From Streptomyces diastatochromogenes (GTDB taxonomy: Bacteria; Actinomycetota; Actinomycetes; Streptomycetales; Streptomycetaceae): a stretch of 64,000 nucleotides of DNA. The position numbers and the translations under genes were made by a program. Below, piece by piece: positions 27,378-35,764 of this stretch (positions within the stretch are counted from its first letter, which is position 1; each line of letters starts with the position of its first letter). The stretch covers positions 3,566 to 67,565 of the forward strand of contig NZ_MCGQ01000005.1 of assembly GCF_002242805.1 (NCBI RefSeq). Direction: 5' to 3'. A model generated the notes under the pieces. It ran no database searches. It was not told the origin of the DNA and worked only from the letters and a program-made list of their open reading frames with translations.

Positions 27378-27389
27378 TCCGTACGATGC

Positions 27390-29012
27390 TCAGTGCGCTC
27401 CGGTCCCGGTCAGGGACCGCACCTCCAGCTCCGCGTACTTGCCGGCGTCCGGGACCTCCTTCGACAGCAGGGTGCCCAGGGCCCCCAGCAGGAAGCCGAC
27501 GGGGATCGAGATGATGCCGGGGTTCTCCAGCGGGAACCAGTGGAAGTCCACGTCGGGGAACATCGACGTCGGCTTGCCGGACACCACCGGCGAGAACAGC
27601 ACCAGACCGACCGCGGTGACCAGGCCGCCGTAGATCGACCACAGGGCGCCCGAGGTGGTGAACCGCTTCCAGAACAGGCTGTAGAGGATGGTCGGCAGGT
27701 TGGCGGAGGCGGCGACCGCGAAGGCGAGGGCGACCAGGCCGGCGACGTTCAGGTCGCGGGAGAGGGCGCCCAGGACGATCGAGACGGCGCCGATGCCGAC
27801 GGTCGCGTAGCGGGCCGCGTTGATCTCCTGCTTCTCGGTGGCCTGCCCCTTCTTGATGACGTTGGCGTAGATGTCGTGGGCGAAGGAGGAGGACGAGGCC
27901 AGGGTCAGGCCGGCGACGACCGCGAGGATCGTGGCGAAGGCGACCGCGGAGATGGTGGCCAGCAGGATCGCACCCCAGTTGGAGTCCACTCCGCCGAGGT
28001 GGAGGGCGAGCAGGGGTGCCGCGGTGTTGCCGGCCTTGTTGGAGGCGATGATCTCGTCCGGTTTGATCAGCGCGGCCGCGCCGAAGCCGAGGGCGAGGGT
28101 CATCAGATAGAAGGCGCCGATCAGGCCGATCGCCCAGATCACGGACTTACGGGCGGCCTTGGCCGTCGGGACCGTGTAGAAGCGGATCAGGATGTGCGGC
28201 AGGCCCGCGGTGCCGAGGACCAGGGCGATGCCGAGCGAGATGAAGTCCAGCTTGGTGGTGCCGGTGGCGCCGTACTTCAGGCCGGGTTCGAGGAACGCGG
28301 AGCCCTTGGCGCTGTTGTCGGCGGCCTTGCCGAGCAGGTCCGAGATGTTGAAGTGAAACTTCAGCAGGACCAGGAAGGTCAGCAGCAGGGCGCCCGCGAT
28401 GAGCAGCACCGCCTTGACCATCTGGACCCAGGTGGTGCCCTTCATGCCGCCGATGGTGACGTACACGATCATCAGGACGCCGACCAGGGCGACGATGCCG
28501 ATCTTGCCGCCGTCGCTGGTGATGCCCAGGAGCAGCGAGACCAGGACGCCCGCGCCGGCCATCTGGGCGAGCAGGTAGAAGATCGAGACGACGATCGTGG
28601 AGGTGCCGGCGGCGGTGCGGACGGGCCGCTGGCGCATCCGGTAGGCCAGCACGTCGCCCATCGTGTAGCGGCCGGAGTTGCGCAGCGGTTCGGCGACCAG
28701 GAGCAGGGCGACGAGCCAGGCGACGAGGAAGCCGATGGAGTAGAGGAAGCCGTCGTAGCCGAAGAGGGCGATGGCGCCGGCGATGCCGAGGAAGGACGCG
28801 GCGGACATGTAGTCGCCGGAGACGGCGAGGCCGTTCTGGAATCCGGTGAACTGGCGGCCGCCGGCGTAGAAGTCGGCGGCGTCCTTGGTCTGCCGGCCCG
28901 CCCAGACGGTGATGACGAGGGTCGCGGCGACGAACACCGCGAACAGGGTGATGATCAGCGTGCGGTGCTCGCTCGCCTCGCCGGCGGCCAGCAGGGTGTG
29001 TGCGGGGCTCAT
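27390..29012 (-). CDS. Solute:sodium symporter, ActP/MctC-like (acetate/monocarboxylate)
   Basis: 540 aa with about 13 membrane helices. SSS-family marks include FYAGGRQFTGFQNGLAVSGDYMSAASFLGI near the N-terminus, GTAGLPHILIRFYTVPTAKAARKS in the middle and ASSSSFAHDIYAN. These resemble cation/acetate symporter ActP and MctC, so the likely substrates are acetate, pyruvate or propionate. ATG at 29012 overlaps the stop of the DUF485 gene (ATGA), the usual yjcH-actP arrangement. Confidence 0.93.
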   Translation of the reverse strand: MSPAHTLLAAGEASEHRTLIITLFAVFVAATLVITVWAGRQTKDAADFYAGGRQFTGFQNGLAVSGDYMSAASFLGIAGAIALFGYDGFLYSIGFLVAWLVALLLVAEPLRNSGRYTMGDVLAYRMRQRPVRTAAGTSTIVVSIFYLLAQMAGAGVLVSLLLGITSDGGKIGIVALVGVLMIVYVTIGGMKGTTWVQMVKAVLLIAGALLLTFLVLLKFHFNISDLLGKAADNSAKGSAFLEPGLKYGATGTTKLDFISLGIALVLGTAGLPHILIRFYTVPTAKAARKSVIWAIGLIGAFYLMTLALGFGAAALIKPDEIIASNKAGNTAAPLLALHLGGVDSNWGAILLATISAVAFATILAVVAGLTLASSSSFAHDIYANVIKKGQATEKQEINAARYATVGIGAVSIVLGALSRDLNVAGLVALAFAVAASANLPTILYSLFWKRFTTSGALWSIYGGLVTAVGLVLFSPVVSGKPTSMFPDVDFHWFPLENPGIISIPVGFLLGALGTLLSKEVPDAGKYAELEVRSLTGTGAH

Positions 29013-29365
29013 GCTCCGCCCTCCATCCGGGACTTGATGGCCTCGGCCTTGGGGTCGAGCTCGGCCGCGGCGTGCCGCGCGTACCACCAGGCGATGAGGA
29101 ACGTGGTGAGGAACTGGGCGAGGCCCAGGACCAGGGCCACGTTGACGTTGCCGGCCACCTTGGTGCCCATGAAGCCGTCCGCGTAGTTGGAGAGCAGGAC
29201 GTACAGCAGGTACCAGGTGATGAAGGCGATGGTCAGGGGGAAGGCGAAGGAGCGGTGGGAGCGGCGCAGTTCACCGAACTCCGCGCTCTGCTGCACCTCG
29301 GCGAACTCCTCGGTGGAGGGAAGGTGGACTTGGGGTTTCGCAGGGGGCGGTGTCTCGGTAGCCAC
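29009..29365 (-). CDS. DUF485 membrane protein (YjcH-like)
   Basis: 118 aa with two membrane helices (about 42-64 and 78-100) and the DUF485 pattern FGELRRSHRSFAFPLTIAFITWYLLYVLLS. I choose the GTG at 29365 because GAGGAG stands directly before it; the ATG at 29389 has no ribosome site. Encoded ahead of and overlapping the symporter, of which it is the usual accessory partner. Confidence 0.9.
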   Translation of the reverse strand: MATETPPPAKPQVHLPSTEEFAEVQQSAEFGELRRSHRSFAFPLTIAFITWYLLYVLLSNYADGFMGTKVAGNVNVALVLGLAQFLTTFLIAWWYARHAAAELDPKAEAIKSRMEGGA

Positions 29366-29593
29366 GGAGTCTCCTCGCGTCACGGACATGCGCTATCCGG
29401 CCTTACAGGGACGGGGATCACACTACAGGGAGTCACCGACAGACAACCTGGAGTGATACCGGCGGGGCCACGATCCTGCTGGGCCCTCCGTCCACGGTCA
29501 CGGCGCCACGCGCGGAGCGGTTCAAGTCCGCCTGGCTCTTTCGTAGATCAGTCCCGGGAGATAGCTTCGCCCTGCACCACCCGTCATGTACCT

Positions 29594-29619
29594 GCCCGAG
29601 CACCACCTGTGTCTCGGGC
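29594..29619 (+). promoter_or_regulatory. Leader hairpin with T tract before the subtilisin gene
   Basis: GCCCGAG (29594-29600) pairs with CTCGGGC (29613-29619) and is followed by GGTTTTGT, which looks like an intrinsic terminator 30 bp before the protease start. It may be an attenuator or the end of a short upstream transcript. The remainder of the roughly 280-bp gap shows no other gene. Confidence 0.45.
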
Positions 29620-29649
29620 GGTTTTGTATCCGGATGATGTGGAGATCCC

Positions 29650-31176
29650 ATGGCTCATCTGCGCTCCAGACGCCGGCTCGCGCTCGCCGTGCCGGTCGTG
29701 CTGTCGCTGACCGTCTCGCTCGGATTCCTGCCGACGGCGGCCTCGGCGGCGGCCCCGGCTCCCACGGCGGCGCGGGCGGCGGACGGCCCCGGCCTCGCGT
29801 ACGTGGTCAACACCCGCACGGACCGCCACACGATCGAGTCGGTGCAGCAGGCCATCACCCGCAACGGCGGCACCATCGTGGAGAGTTACGACCGGATCGG
29901 TGTGATCGTCGCCCACTCCGCGAACCCCGACTTCGGCGCGCAGATGCGTGCCGTGCGGGGAGTGCAGTCGGCGGGCGCCACGCGCACCGCTCCGCTGACC
30001 GCGGCGGGGACGACGGACGAGGGCGCGGTGCAGGTCCTGTCGAAGGCGGAGGCCGCGAAGCTCGCCGACGGCGCGGCGGCCGGCCAGGAGCCTCTCGAGG
30101 CCGACCAGTGGGATCTGCGGGCGATCGGTGCCGACAAGGCCGCGACGATCAACCCGGGCAGCAGGAACGTGACCGTCGGCGTGATTGACACCGGCGTCGA
30201 CGACACCCACCCGGACATCGCCCCGAACTTCTCCGCGTCCCAGTCGGCGAACTGTGTGAGCGGCAAGGCGGACACGACGTACGGCGCCTGGCGGCCGGTG
30301 GACGCTGACCACTACCACGGCACGCATGTGGCGGGCGAGATAGCCGCGGCCCGCAACGGCATAGGCGTGGCGGGTGTGGCGCCCGGGGTGAAGGTCGCGA
30401 GCATCACCGTGGCCCAGCCGGACGCGACCTCGCTGTTCTACCCCGAAAGCGTGGTCTGCGCCTTCGTGTTCGCCGCGGACCACGGCATCGAGATCACCAA
30501 CAACAGCTACTACGTTGATCCGTGGCTGTACAACTGCATGGACGACCCCGATCAACGTGCCATCGTTGACGCGGTCAACAGGGCCCAGCTGTACGCACAA
30601 CACAAGGGCACGCTCAATGTGGCCTCGGCCGGCAACTCCAACCACGACCTCGACGCGGACGCGATCGTGGACAGTTCCAGCCCCGACGACTCCACGGCCA
30701 CGACGCGGACGATCGACCCGCACGAGTGCTTCGACGTGCCGACCCAGCTGCCCGGTGTGGTCACCGTGAGCGCGGTGGGCGTCAAGGGCACCAAGTCGTA
30801 CTACTCCAGCTACGGCCAGGGCGTCGTCGACGTGGCGGGGCCGGGCGGCGACAAGTACCAGATCCCGGACACGCCGTCGAAGAACGGCCGCATCCTGTCC
30901 ACGCTGCCGAACAACCAGTACGGCTTCCTCCAGGGCACGTCGATGGCGTCCCCGCACGTGGCCGCCGTGGCCGCGCTGCTGAAGTCGGCCCACCCGCACG
31001 CCACCCCGGCCCAGCTGCAGGCCCTTCTGAAGGCCCAGGCGGACAACCCGGGCTGCCCGAGCGACCCGTACGACGGGAACGGCGACGGCGTCGTGGACGC
31101 GACCTGCGTCGGCGGCAAGCGCGTCAACGGCTTCTACGGCTTCGGAGTCGTCAACGCACTGCGCGCGGTCGAGTAG
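29650..31176 (+). CDS. Secreted S8 (subtilisin-like) serine protease
   Basis: 508 aa preproenzyme. The signal peptide ends near ASA-AAP (about 33). An inhibitor-I9-like propeptide (about 48-115) precedes the catalytic domain with Asp180 (VIDTGVDDTHPDI), His226 (YHGTHVAGEIA), oxyanion Asn329 (ASAGNSN) and Ser431 (GTSMASPHVA). It should be secreted and self-processed, and act on extracellular protein. A strong terminator follows. ATG at 29650. Confidence 0.96.
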   Translation: MAHLRSRRRLALAVPVVLSLTVSLGFLPTAASAAAPAPTAARAADGPGLAYVVNTRTDRHTIESVQQAITRNGGTIVESYDRIGVIVAHSANPDFGAQMRAVRGVQSAGATRTAPLTAAGTTDEGAVQVLSKAEAAKLADGAAAGQEPLEADQWDLRAIGADKAATINPGSRNVTVGVIDTGVDDTHPDIAPNFSASQSANCVSGKADTTYGAWRPVDADHYHGTHVAGEIAAARNGIGVAGVAPGVKVASITVAQPDATSLFYPESVVCAFVFAADHGIEITNNSYYVDPWLYNCMDDPDQRAIVDAVNRAQLYAQHKGTLNVASAGNSNHDLDADAIVDSSSPDDSTATTRTIDPHECFDVPTQLPGVVTVSAVGVKGTKSYYSSYGQGVVDVAGPGGDKYQIPDTPSKNGRILSTLPNNQYGFLQGTSMASPHVAAVAALLKSAHPHATPAQLQALLKAQADNPGCPSDPYDGNGDGVVDATCVGGKRVNGFYGFGVVNALRAVE

Positions 31177-31196
31177 CACACCTAGTTCTGACGGAC

Positions 31197-31227
31197 AGGT
31201 CCTGCCGGAGCCTCTTCGGCAGGACCT
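31197..31227 (+). terminator. Terminator after the subtilisin gene
   Basis: Perfect 11-bp stem, AGGTCCTGCCG (31197-31207) with CGGCAGGACCT (31217-31227), 9-nt loop. Confidence 0.82.
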
Positions 31228-31252
31228 GCCCGCATCCGCATCCCCTCGGGCA

Positions 31253-31273
31253 ATCATTGATTCAATCAATGAT
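31253..31273. promoter_or_regulatory. 21-bp perfect palindrome, candidate operator
   Basis: ATCATTGATT-C-AATCAATGAT: two 10-bp arms with a single central base, almost entirely A/T in a GC-rich genome. It ends 13 bp before the chosen start of the CoA-transferase-like gene and overlaps an earlier in-frame ATG, so a bound repressor would block initiation. Confidence 0.65.
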
Positions 31274-31286
31274 GCATAGTGAAGTA

Positions 31287-32666
31287 ATGATTGCTTTCAA
31301 TACTGCCTGGCATGCAGTGGGCGGCGATCCCGCTCTCGCATCGCGCGCGTCGAGCATCATCCGTCGGGGAGCGCTCGAAGCGAGGCTGCCCGTACGGGAG
31401 TTGGCGCGTGCCTGTGTGGGGGCGTGTGCGCTGGCCGCCGCCGAGCTGGGGGCGCGGCGGGCGGGGCTCGCCGAGGTGCCGGCGGTCGGGGTGGACGACG
31501 GGTCGGTCGCCGCCGCCTTCCACAGTGAGCGGCTGCTGCAGGTCGACGGGCGGACGCCGGTCGCCTTCGCGCCGCTGTCGCGGTTCTGGCGGACGGCCGA
31601 CGGCTGGGTGCGCACCCACGCCAACTACCCGCACCACCGGGCCCGGTTGCTCGGCGCGCTGGGCCTGCCGGCGGACGCCTCGGCGGACGAGGTGGCCCGC
31701 CGGCTCGCCGAACGCTCCGCCCTGGAGGTGGAGGAGGCGGTGTACCGCGCCGACGGTCTCGCCGTGGCGCTGCGCACCCCGAAGGAGTGGGCGGCGCACG
31801 AGCAGGCCGCCGAGGTGACCGCCCGGCCCCTGGTCGAGCGGGAGCGGCTGGACTCGGCGCACGCGCGCGTGCTCCCCCCGCTCGATCCGGCCGCCGCTCC
31901 CCTGCTGCCCGCGGCCGGGCTCCGCGTCCTCGACCTGACCCGGGTGCTGGCCGGGCCGGTCGCCACCCGGACGCTGGCCCTGCTCGGCGCCGACGTACTG
32001 CGCGTGGACGCCCCGCAGCTGCCCGAACTCGCCGACCAGCACGCCGACACGGGCTTCGGGAAACGGTCGGCGACCCTCGACCTCACCACCGACCGGGACA
32101 CCTTCGAGGAGCTGCTGGCCTCCGCTGACGTCGTCGTCACCGGCTACCGGCCGGGCGCCCTGGACCGGTTCGGGCTCTCCCCCGAGGCGCTGGCCGGGCG
32201 GCGCCCGGGGCTGGTCGTCGCGCAGGTGTCGGCGTGGGGCGCGTACGGGCCCTGGGGCGGGCGGCGCGGCTTCGACAGCCTGGTGCAGGTCGCGTCCGGC
32301 ATCGCGGTGACCGAGGGCTCGGCGGACCAGCCCGGCGCACTGCCCGCGCAGGCCCTGGACCACGGCACCGGCTATCTGCTGGCGGCGGCCGTGCTGCGGG
32401 CGGTGACCGAGCAGTCGTACGACGCGGGCAGCCGGCTCGTCCGGCTGGCGCTCGCCCGGACCGCGCGCTGGCTGACGGACGAGATCCCGACCGACCCGGC
32501 CACGGGTGGCGCCGCCTACGAGGGACCGGACGCCTGGCTGGCCGAGACGGACAGCCCGCTCGGCCGGCTGCGGCACCCGCTGCCGCCGGTGTCCTTCGCG
32601 GGCGGCCCCGCCGACTGGGCGCGGCCTCCGGTGCCGTGGGGTTCGGACCCGGCCCGCTGGGCGTGA
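31287..32666 (+). CDS. CaiB/BaiF-type (class III) CoA-transferase family protein
   Basis: 459 aa from the ATG at 31287 (MIAFNTAWHAVGG); two earlier ATGs at 31269 and 31272 lie inside the palindrome. The C-terminal half carries the family block LRVLDLTRVLAGPVATRTLALLGADVLRVDAP, with ASADVVVTGYRPGALDRFGLS and VAQVSAWGAYGPWGGRRGFDSLVQ. The N-terminal half looks like a second, degenerate copy. Members move CoA between acyl acids. I cannot assign the catalytic Asp with certainty, so an enzymatically inactive or divergent member is possible. Confidence 0.85.
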   Translation: MIAFNTAWHAVGGDPALASRASSIIRRGALEARLPVRELARACVGACALAAAELGARRAGLAEVPAVGVDDGSVAAAFHSERLLQVDGRTPVAFAPLSRFWRTADGWVRTHANYPHHRARLLGALGLPADASADEVARRLAERSALEVEEAVYRADGLAVALRTPKEWAAHEQAAEVTARPLVERERLDSAHARVLPPLDPAAAPLLPAAGLRVLDLTRVLAGPVATRTLALLGADVLRVDAPQLPELADQHADTGFGKRSATLDLTTDRDTFEELLASADVVVTGYRPGALDRFGLSPEALAGRRPGLVVAQVSAWGAYGPWGGRRGFDSLVQVASGIAVTEGSADQPGALPAQALDHGTGYLLAAAVLRAVTEQSYDAGSRLVRLALARTARWLTDEIPTDPATGGAAYEGPDAWLAETDSPLGRLRHPLPPVSFAGGPADWARPPVPWGSDPARWA

Positions 32667-32766
32667 GCGGGCGGGCGGCCGGAAACGTACGTATGAGGGG
32701 AATGCCGTAGCCCCAGTTGTTTTCCGGGACTTGCCCGGTTCTGTGACGGCTGGCGAAGATCACGGG

Positions 32767-33777
32767 GTGACCTTGATACGACCGAGTGCCGACGCCGCCG
32801 ACGCGAACGGACCGGCGCGCCGGTCCGGCACCGGCCGGTCCGTCGCCGTCCTGGTCCTGGTGGCCCTGGCCGCCTTGATCCCGCTGTTGGGGCCGTCGGC
32901 CGCGCTGCACGGCACCGGGGAGGCCGCCGCTCCCGGCGTCGGTGGCATCGCGCTGCTGCGGGGGGTGTTGTTCGCCGCCCTGTGCGTCCCGCTGGGCGAG
33001 CTGCTCGTGGGCCGGCTCGCCCGGCGCCTGCCCGATGCCCCGCCCGAACGGCCGCGCAGCTGGGCCCCGTCGGCGACCGGCGCGGGCTTCCTGGCCGCGC
33101 TGGCCCTCGCCTCGGTGGTCTCCACCGGCAACCTGGTCCCGCACAGCCTCGGCCAGATCGACGTCGGCGGCCTGTACGACTCCCGCGACGGCAAGCTGGC
33201 GTTGCTGGAGGTCAACGCCTTCCTGCTGGCGGCGCTGTGCGCGCGCTCGCGCCGCCCGGCGGCCCAGGCGTGGCCGCTGGCCGCGGTGGTCGTCGCGGAG
33301 GCGCTGCGCGCGCACCCCACGACCGAGCACAGCCCGCTGGTCGGCTCGGGTCTGACGCTGGTGCACCTGACCTGCGCGGCGCTGTGGGCGGGCGGCCTGC
33401 TGCACGCGCTGCGGACGCTCAGGCGGTGGCACGGCCACGCGGCCGGGGCCGCGCTGCTGGGGATCTACGCGCGCGTGGCCGCCGTTCTGCTCGCGGCCCT
33501 CACCGCGACGGGCGTGTGCAGTGCGCTGCGGCGCATGCCGGCGGCCACGGTCCTGGACCAGCTGACGACGACGGCGTACGGACGCACCCTGCTGGCCAAG
33601 GTGATCCTGGTCGCCGTCGTCGCCGCGCTCGCCCTGTGGGCGCGGATCCGGCTGCGCCGGGCGGCCGACCCGCTGACCGCGTACACCCCCGCGCGGGCCG
33701 AGGTGGTCGCCCTGGGCGCGGTGGTCGCGGTCTCGGGCCTGCTCACGGCGCTGCCATGGCCGATCCGCTGGTCCTAG
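32767..33777 (+). CDS. CopD-like integral membrane protein
   Basis: 336 aa from a GTG at 32767; a GTG at 32742 is an alternative start. About eight hydrophobic segments. The C-terminal part (about 185-335), with LVHLTCAALWAGGLLHAL, ARVAAVLLAALTATGV and TAYGRTLLAKVILVAVVAALA, matches the CopD copper-resistance domain, including the His in LVHL. Probable role in copper handling, but no CopC gene is adjacent. Start is uncertain. Confidence 0.75.
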   Translation: MTLIRPSADAADANGPARRSGTGRSVAVLVLVALAALIPLLGPSAALHGTGEAAAPGVGGIALLRGVLFAALCVPLGELLVGRLARRLPDAPPERPRSWAPSATGAGFLAALALASVVSTGNLVPHSLGQIDVGGLYDSRDGKLALLEVNAFLLAALCARSRRPAAQAWPLAAVVVAEALRAHPTTEHSPLVGSGLTLVHLTCAALWAGGLLHALRTLRRWHGHAAGAALLGIYARVAAVLLAALTATGVCSALRRMPAATVLDQLTTTAYGRTLLAKVILVAVVAALALWARIRLRRAADPLTAYTPARAEVVALGAVVAVSGLLTALPWPIRWS

Positions 33778-33784
33778 CGGGTGC

Positions 33785-34831
33785 CTAACCGTTGGTGACG
33801 AGCACCTTGAGGGCGGTGCGCTCGTCCATCGCCTTGTAACCGTCCGGCACGCCCTCGATGCCGACGGTCATGTCGAAGACCGGCGAGGGGTCGATCGTGC
33901 CGTCGAGGACGTCGGGCAGCAGGTCGGGGATGTAAGCGCGGACCGGCGCGACACCGCCGCGCAGCGCGATGTTCCGGTCGAACATGACGCCGAGGTCCAG
34001 ACCGGTGCCGCTGCCGTGCGGCACGCCGACGAAGCCGATCGCGCCGCCGTCGCGGGTGATGTTGACGGCCGTACGCATGGACTGTTCCGTGCCGACGGCC
34101 TCGACGACGGCGTGTGCGCCCTGGCCGCGGGTCAGCTCGCGGACGGCCTCGACGGCCGCGTCCCCGCGCTCGGCGACCACATCGGTGGCGCCGAAGCGGC
34201 GCGCGATGTCGGTACGGACCTCATGGCGGCCGAGCGCGATGATCCGCTCGGCGCCCAGCCGCTTGGCGGCCAGCACCGCGCACAGGCCCACCGCGCCGTC
34301 GCCGACCACGGCGACGGTGGCGCCCGGGCGGGAGCCCGCGCCGAGGGCGGCGTGGTGGCCGGTGCCGAGGACGTCGGAGAGGGTCAGCAGGGCGGACAGC
34401 AGGTGGTCGTCGGAAGCCGCCTCCTTGGGCAGCTGGACGAGGGTGCCGTCGGCGAAGGGCACGCGCACGGCCTCGCCCTGGCCGCCGTCGTAGCCGACGG
34501 AGCCCCAGAAGCCGCCGTGCTCGCAGGACGTCGTCAGGCCCTCGCGGCAGTAGTCGCAGACGCCGTCGGACCACATGAAGGGGGCGACCACGAGGTCCCC
34601 GCGCCTCACCGTGCCCACCTCGGAGCCGGTCTCCTCGACGACACCGAGAAACTCGTGCCCGATGCGCTGTCCCGGCTGCCGGGCCGCCTCGCCCCGGTAG
34701 GCCCACAGGTCGCTGCCGCAGATGCAGGCGCGCAGCACCCGTACGACGGCGTCGGTGGGCAGCTGCACCATGGGTTCGGGGACGTTCTCCACGCGCATGT
34801 CGTACGGGGCGTGGATGGTGGTGGCGCGCAT
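33785..34831 (-). CDS. Zinc-dependent alcohol dehydrogenase family protein
   Basis: 348 aa medium-chain dehydrogenase. Catalytic zinc residues Cys38 (CICGSD) and His59-Glu60 (IGHEF); nucleotide-binding VVGDGAVGLCAV. The structural-zinc loop keeps Cys92, Cys95 and Cys103, but the usual first Cys position reads Asp89 (DGVCDYC). Substrate unknown. The stop is only 7 bp from the converging CopD-like stop. ATG at 34831 follows AAGGA. Confidence 0.92.
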   Translation of the reverse strand: MRATTIHAPYDMRVENVPEPMVQLPTDAVVRVLRACICGSDLWAYRGEAARQPGQRIGHEFLGVVEETGSEVGTVRRGDLVVAPFMWSDGVCDYCREGLTTSCEHGGFWGSVGYDGGQGEAVRVPFADGTLVQLPKEAASDDHLLSALLTLSDVLGTGHHAALGAGSRPGATVAVVGDGAVGLCAVLAAKRLGAERIIALGRHEVRTDIARRFGATDVVAERGDAAVEAVRELTRGQGAHAVVEAVGTEQSMRTAVNITRDGGAIGFVGVPHGSGTGLDLGVMFDRNIALRGGVAPVRAYIPDLLPDVLDGTIDPSPVFDMTVGIEGVPDGYKAMDERTALKVLVTNG

Positions 34832-34941
34832 GGCGAGGGTCCTTCTCGTGCGGGGTGTGGTGCGATGCGCTCGGGGGGTGGTCGAGCGCACTTCACGGTA
34901 CGTCGTCCCCGTCGCCGGCCGCGCGGCCAGGGTGCGGTCCG

Positions 34942-35652
34942 CTACACCCCCGCCGCGCCCAGCAGCGTCCCCGCCGCGTACGTCACCCCCATGGCGAGCG
35001 CCCCGCCCACCACGTTCCGCAGCACCGCGGGCCTCGGGTCGGCCGCTCCCAGCCGGGCGCTGCTCCAGCCGGTGAGGACGAGCGCGGCCAGCACGCAGAC
35101 CACGGTCACCGGGAGCCGCCGGTCGGCCGGCGGGAGGACGATCGCCAGGAGCGGCAGCAGCGCGCCCACCGTGAAGGACAGGAAGCTCGCCCAGGCCGCG
35201 TGCCAGGGGTTGGTCAGCTCGTCCGGGTCGATGCCCAGCTCCACGCGCGCGTGTGCTTTCAGCGCGTCCCGCGCGGTGAGCTGCTCGGCGGCCTCCCGGG
35301 CCACCTCCCGGGACAGGCCGCGCTGCCGGAGCAGTTCGGTCAGCTCCTCCAGTTCGGCCTCGGGCTGCTCCTTCAGCTCGCGTTTCTCCACGGCCAGCGC
35401 GGCCATCTCGGAGTCGCGCTGGGTGGAGACGGAGACGTACTCCCCCGCCGCCATGGACATCGATCCGGCGAGCAGCCCGGCCAGGCCGGCGGTGAGCAGG
35501 GCGGCCCGGTCCTGGGTCGCGCCGGCCACGCCCACGACGAGTCCCGCGGTGGAGACGATGCCGTCGTTCGCGCCCAGCACGGCCGCGCGCAGCCAGTTCA
35601 GCCGGGAGCCGAGCGCGCCTCCGTGGGGCTCGTCGTGGGTCGGTTCCGTCAC
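34942..35652 (-). CDS. VIT1/CCC1-family transporter
   Basis: 236 aa. N-terminal LNWLRAAVLGANDGIVSTAGLVVGVAGA, then GLAGLLAGSMSMAAGEYVSVSTQRDSE, a soluble acidic helical insert (about 85-155) and three C-terminal membrane helices. This is the vacuolar iron/manganese transporter (VIT1) layout, so it probably exports Fe2+ or Mn2+. The GTG at 35652 fits the domain, but no clear ribosome site is seen. Confidence 0.88.
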   Translation of the reverse strand: MTEPTHDEPHGGALGSRLNWLRAAVLGANDGIVSTAGLVVGVAGATQDRAALLTAGLAGLLAGSMSMAAGEYVSVSTQRDSEMAALAVEKRELKEQPEAELEELTELLRQRGLSREVAREAAEQLTARDALKAHARVELGIDPDELTNPWHAAWASFLSFTVGALLPLLAIVLPPADRRLPVTVVCVLAALVLTGWSSARLGAADPRPAVLRNVVGGALAMGVTYAAGTLLGAAGV

Positions 35653-35764
35653 ATGACGGAGGATCGCACCCCGGGCGGCAGGGGACACGGACCGACGCTC
35701 GCCCTCGGGGCACCGGACACACACCCACGCCCGCCCCGGAGCCACCAGGCACGCCCCCCGCGCC

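Noticed and set aside
27235..27389. Possible small gene between moaA and the symporter
   Set aside because: The gap is filled by the symporter terminator hairpin and the moaA leader. No convincing frame.
29517..29531. T-arm-like GCGG-TTCAAGT-CCGC suggesting a tRNA
   Set aside because: No matching acceptor stem, D-arm or anticodon arm can be built upstream, and no CCA-like end follows.
31269..31274. Two earlier ATG codons for the CoA-transferase-like gene
   Set aside because: Both fall within the 21-bp palindrome and have no ribosome site. The ATG at 31287 is more likely.
33785..35752. Single long frame joining the alcohol dehydrogenase with upstream sequence
   Set aside because: The upstream part is a shadow of the VIT1-like gene in another frame. 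The dehydrogenase starts at the ATG at 34831.
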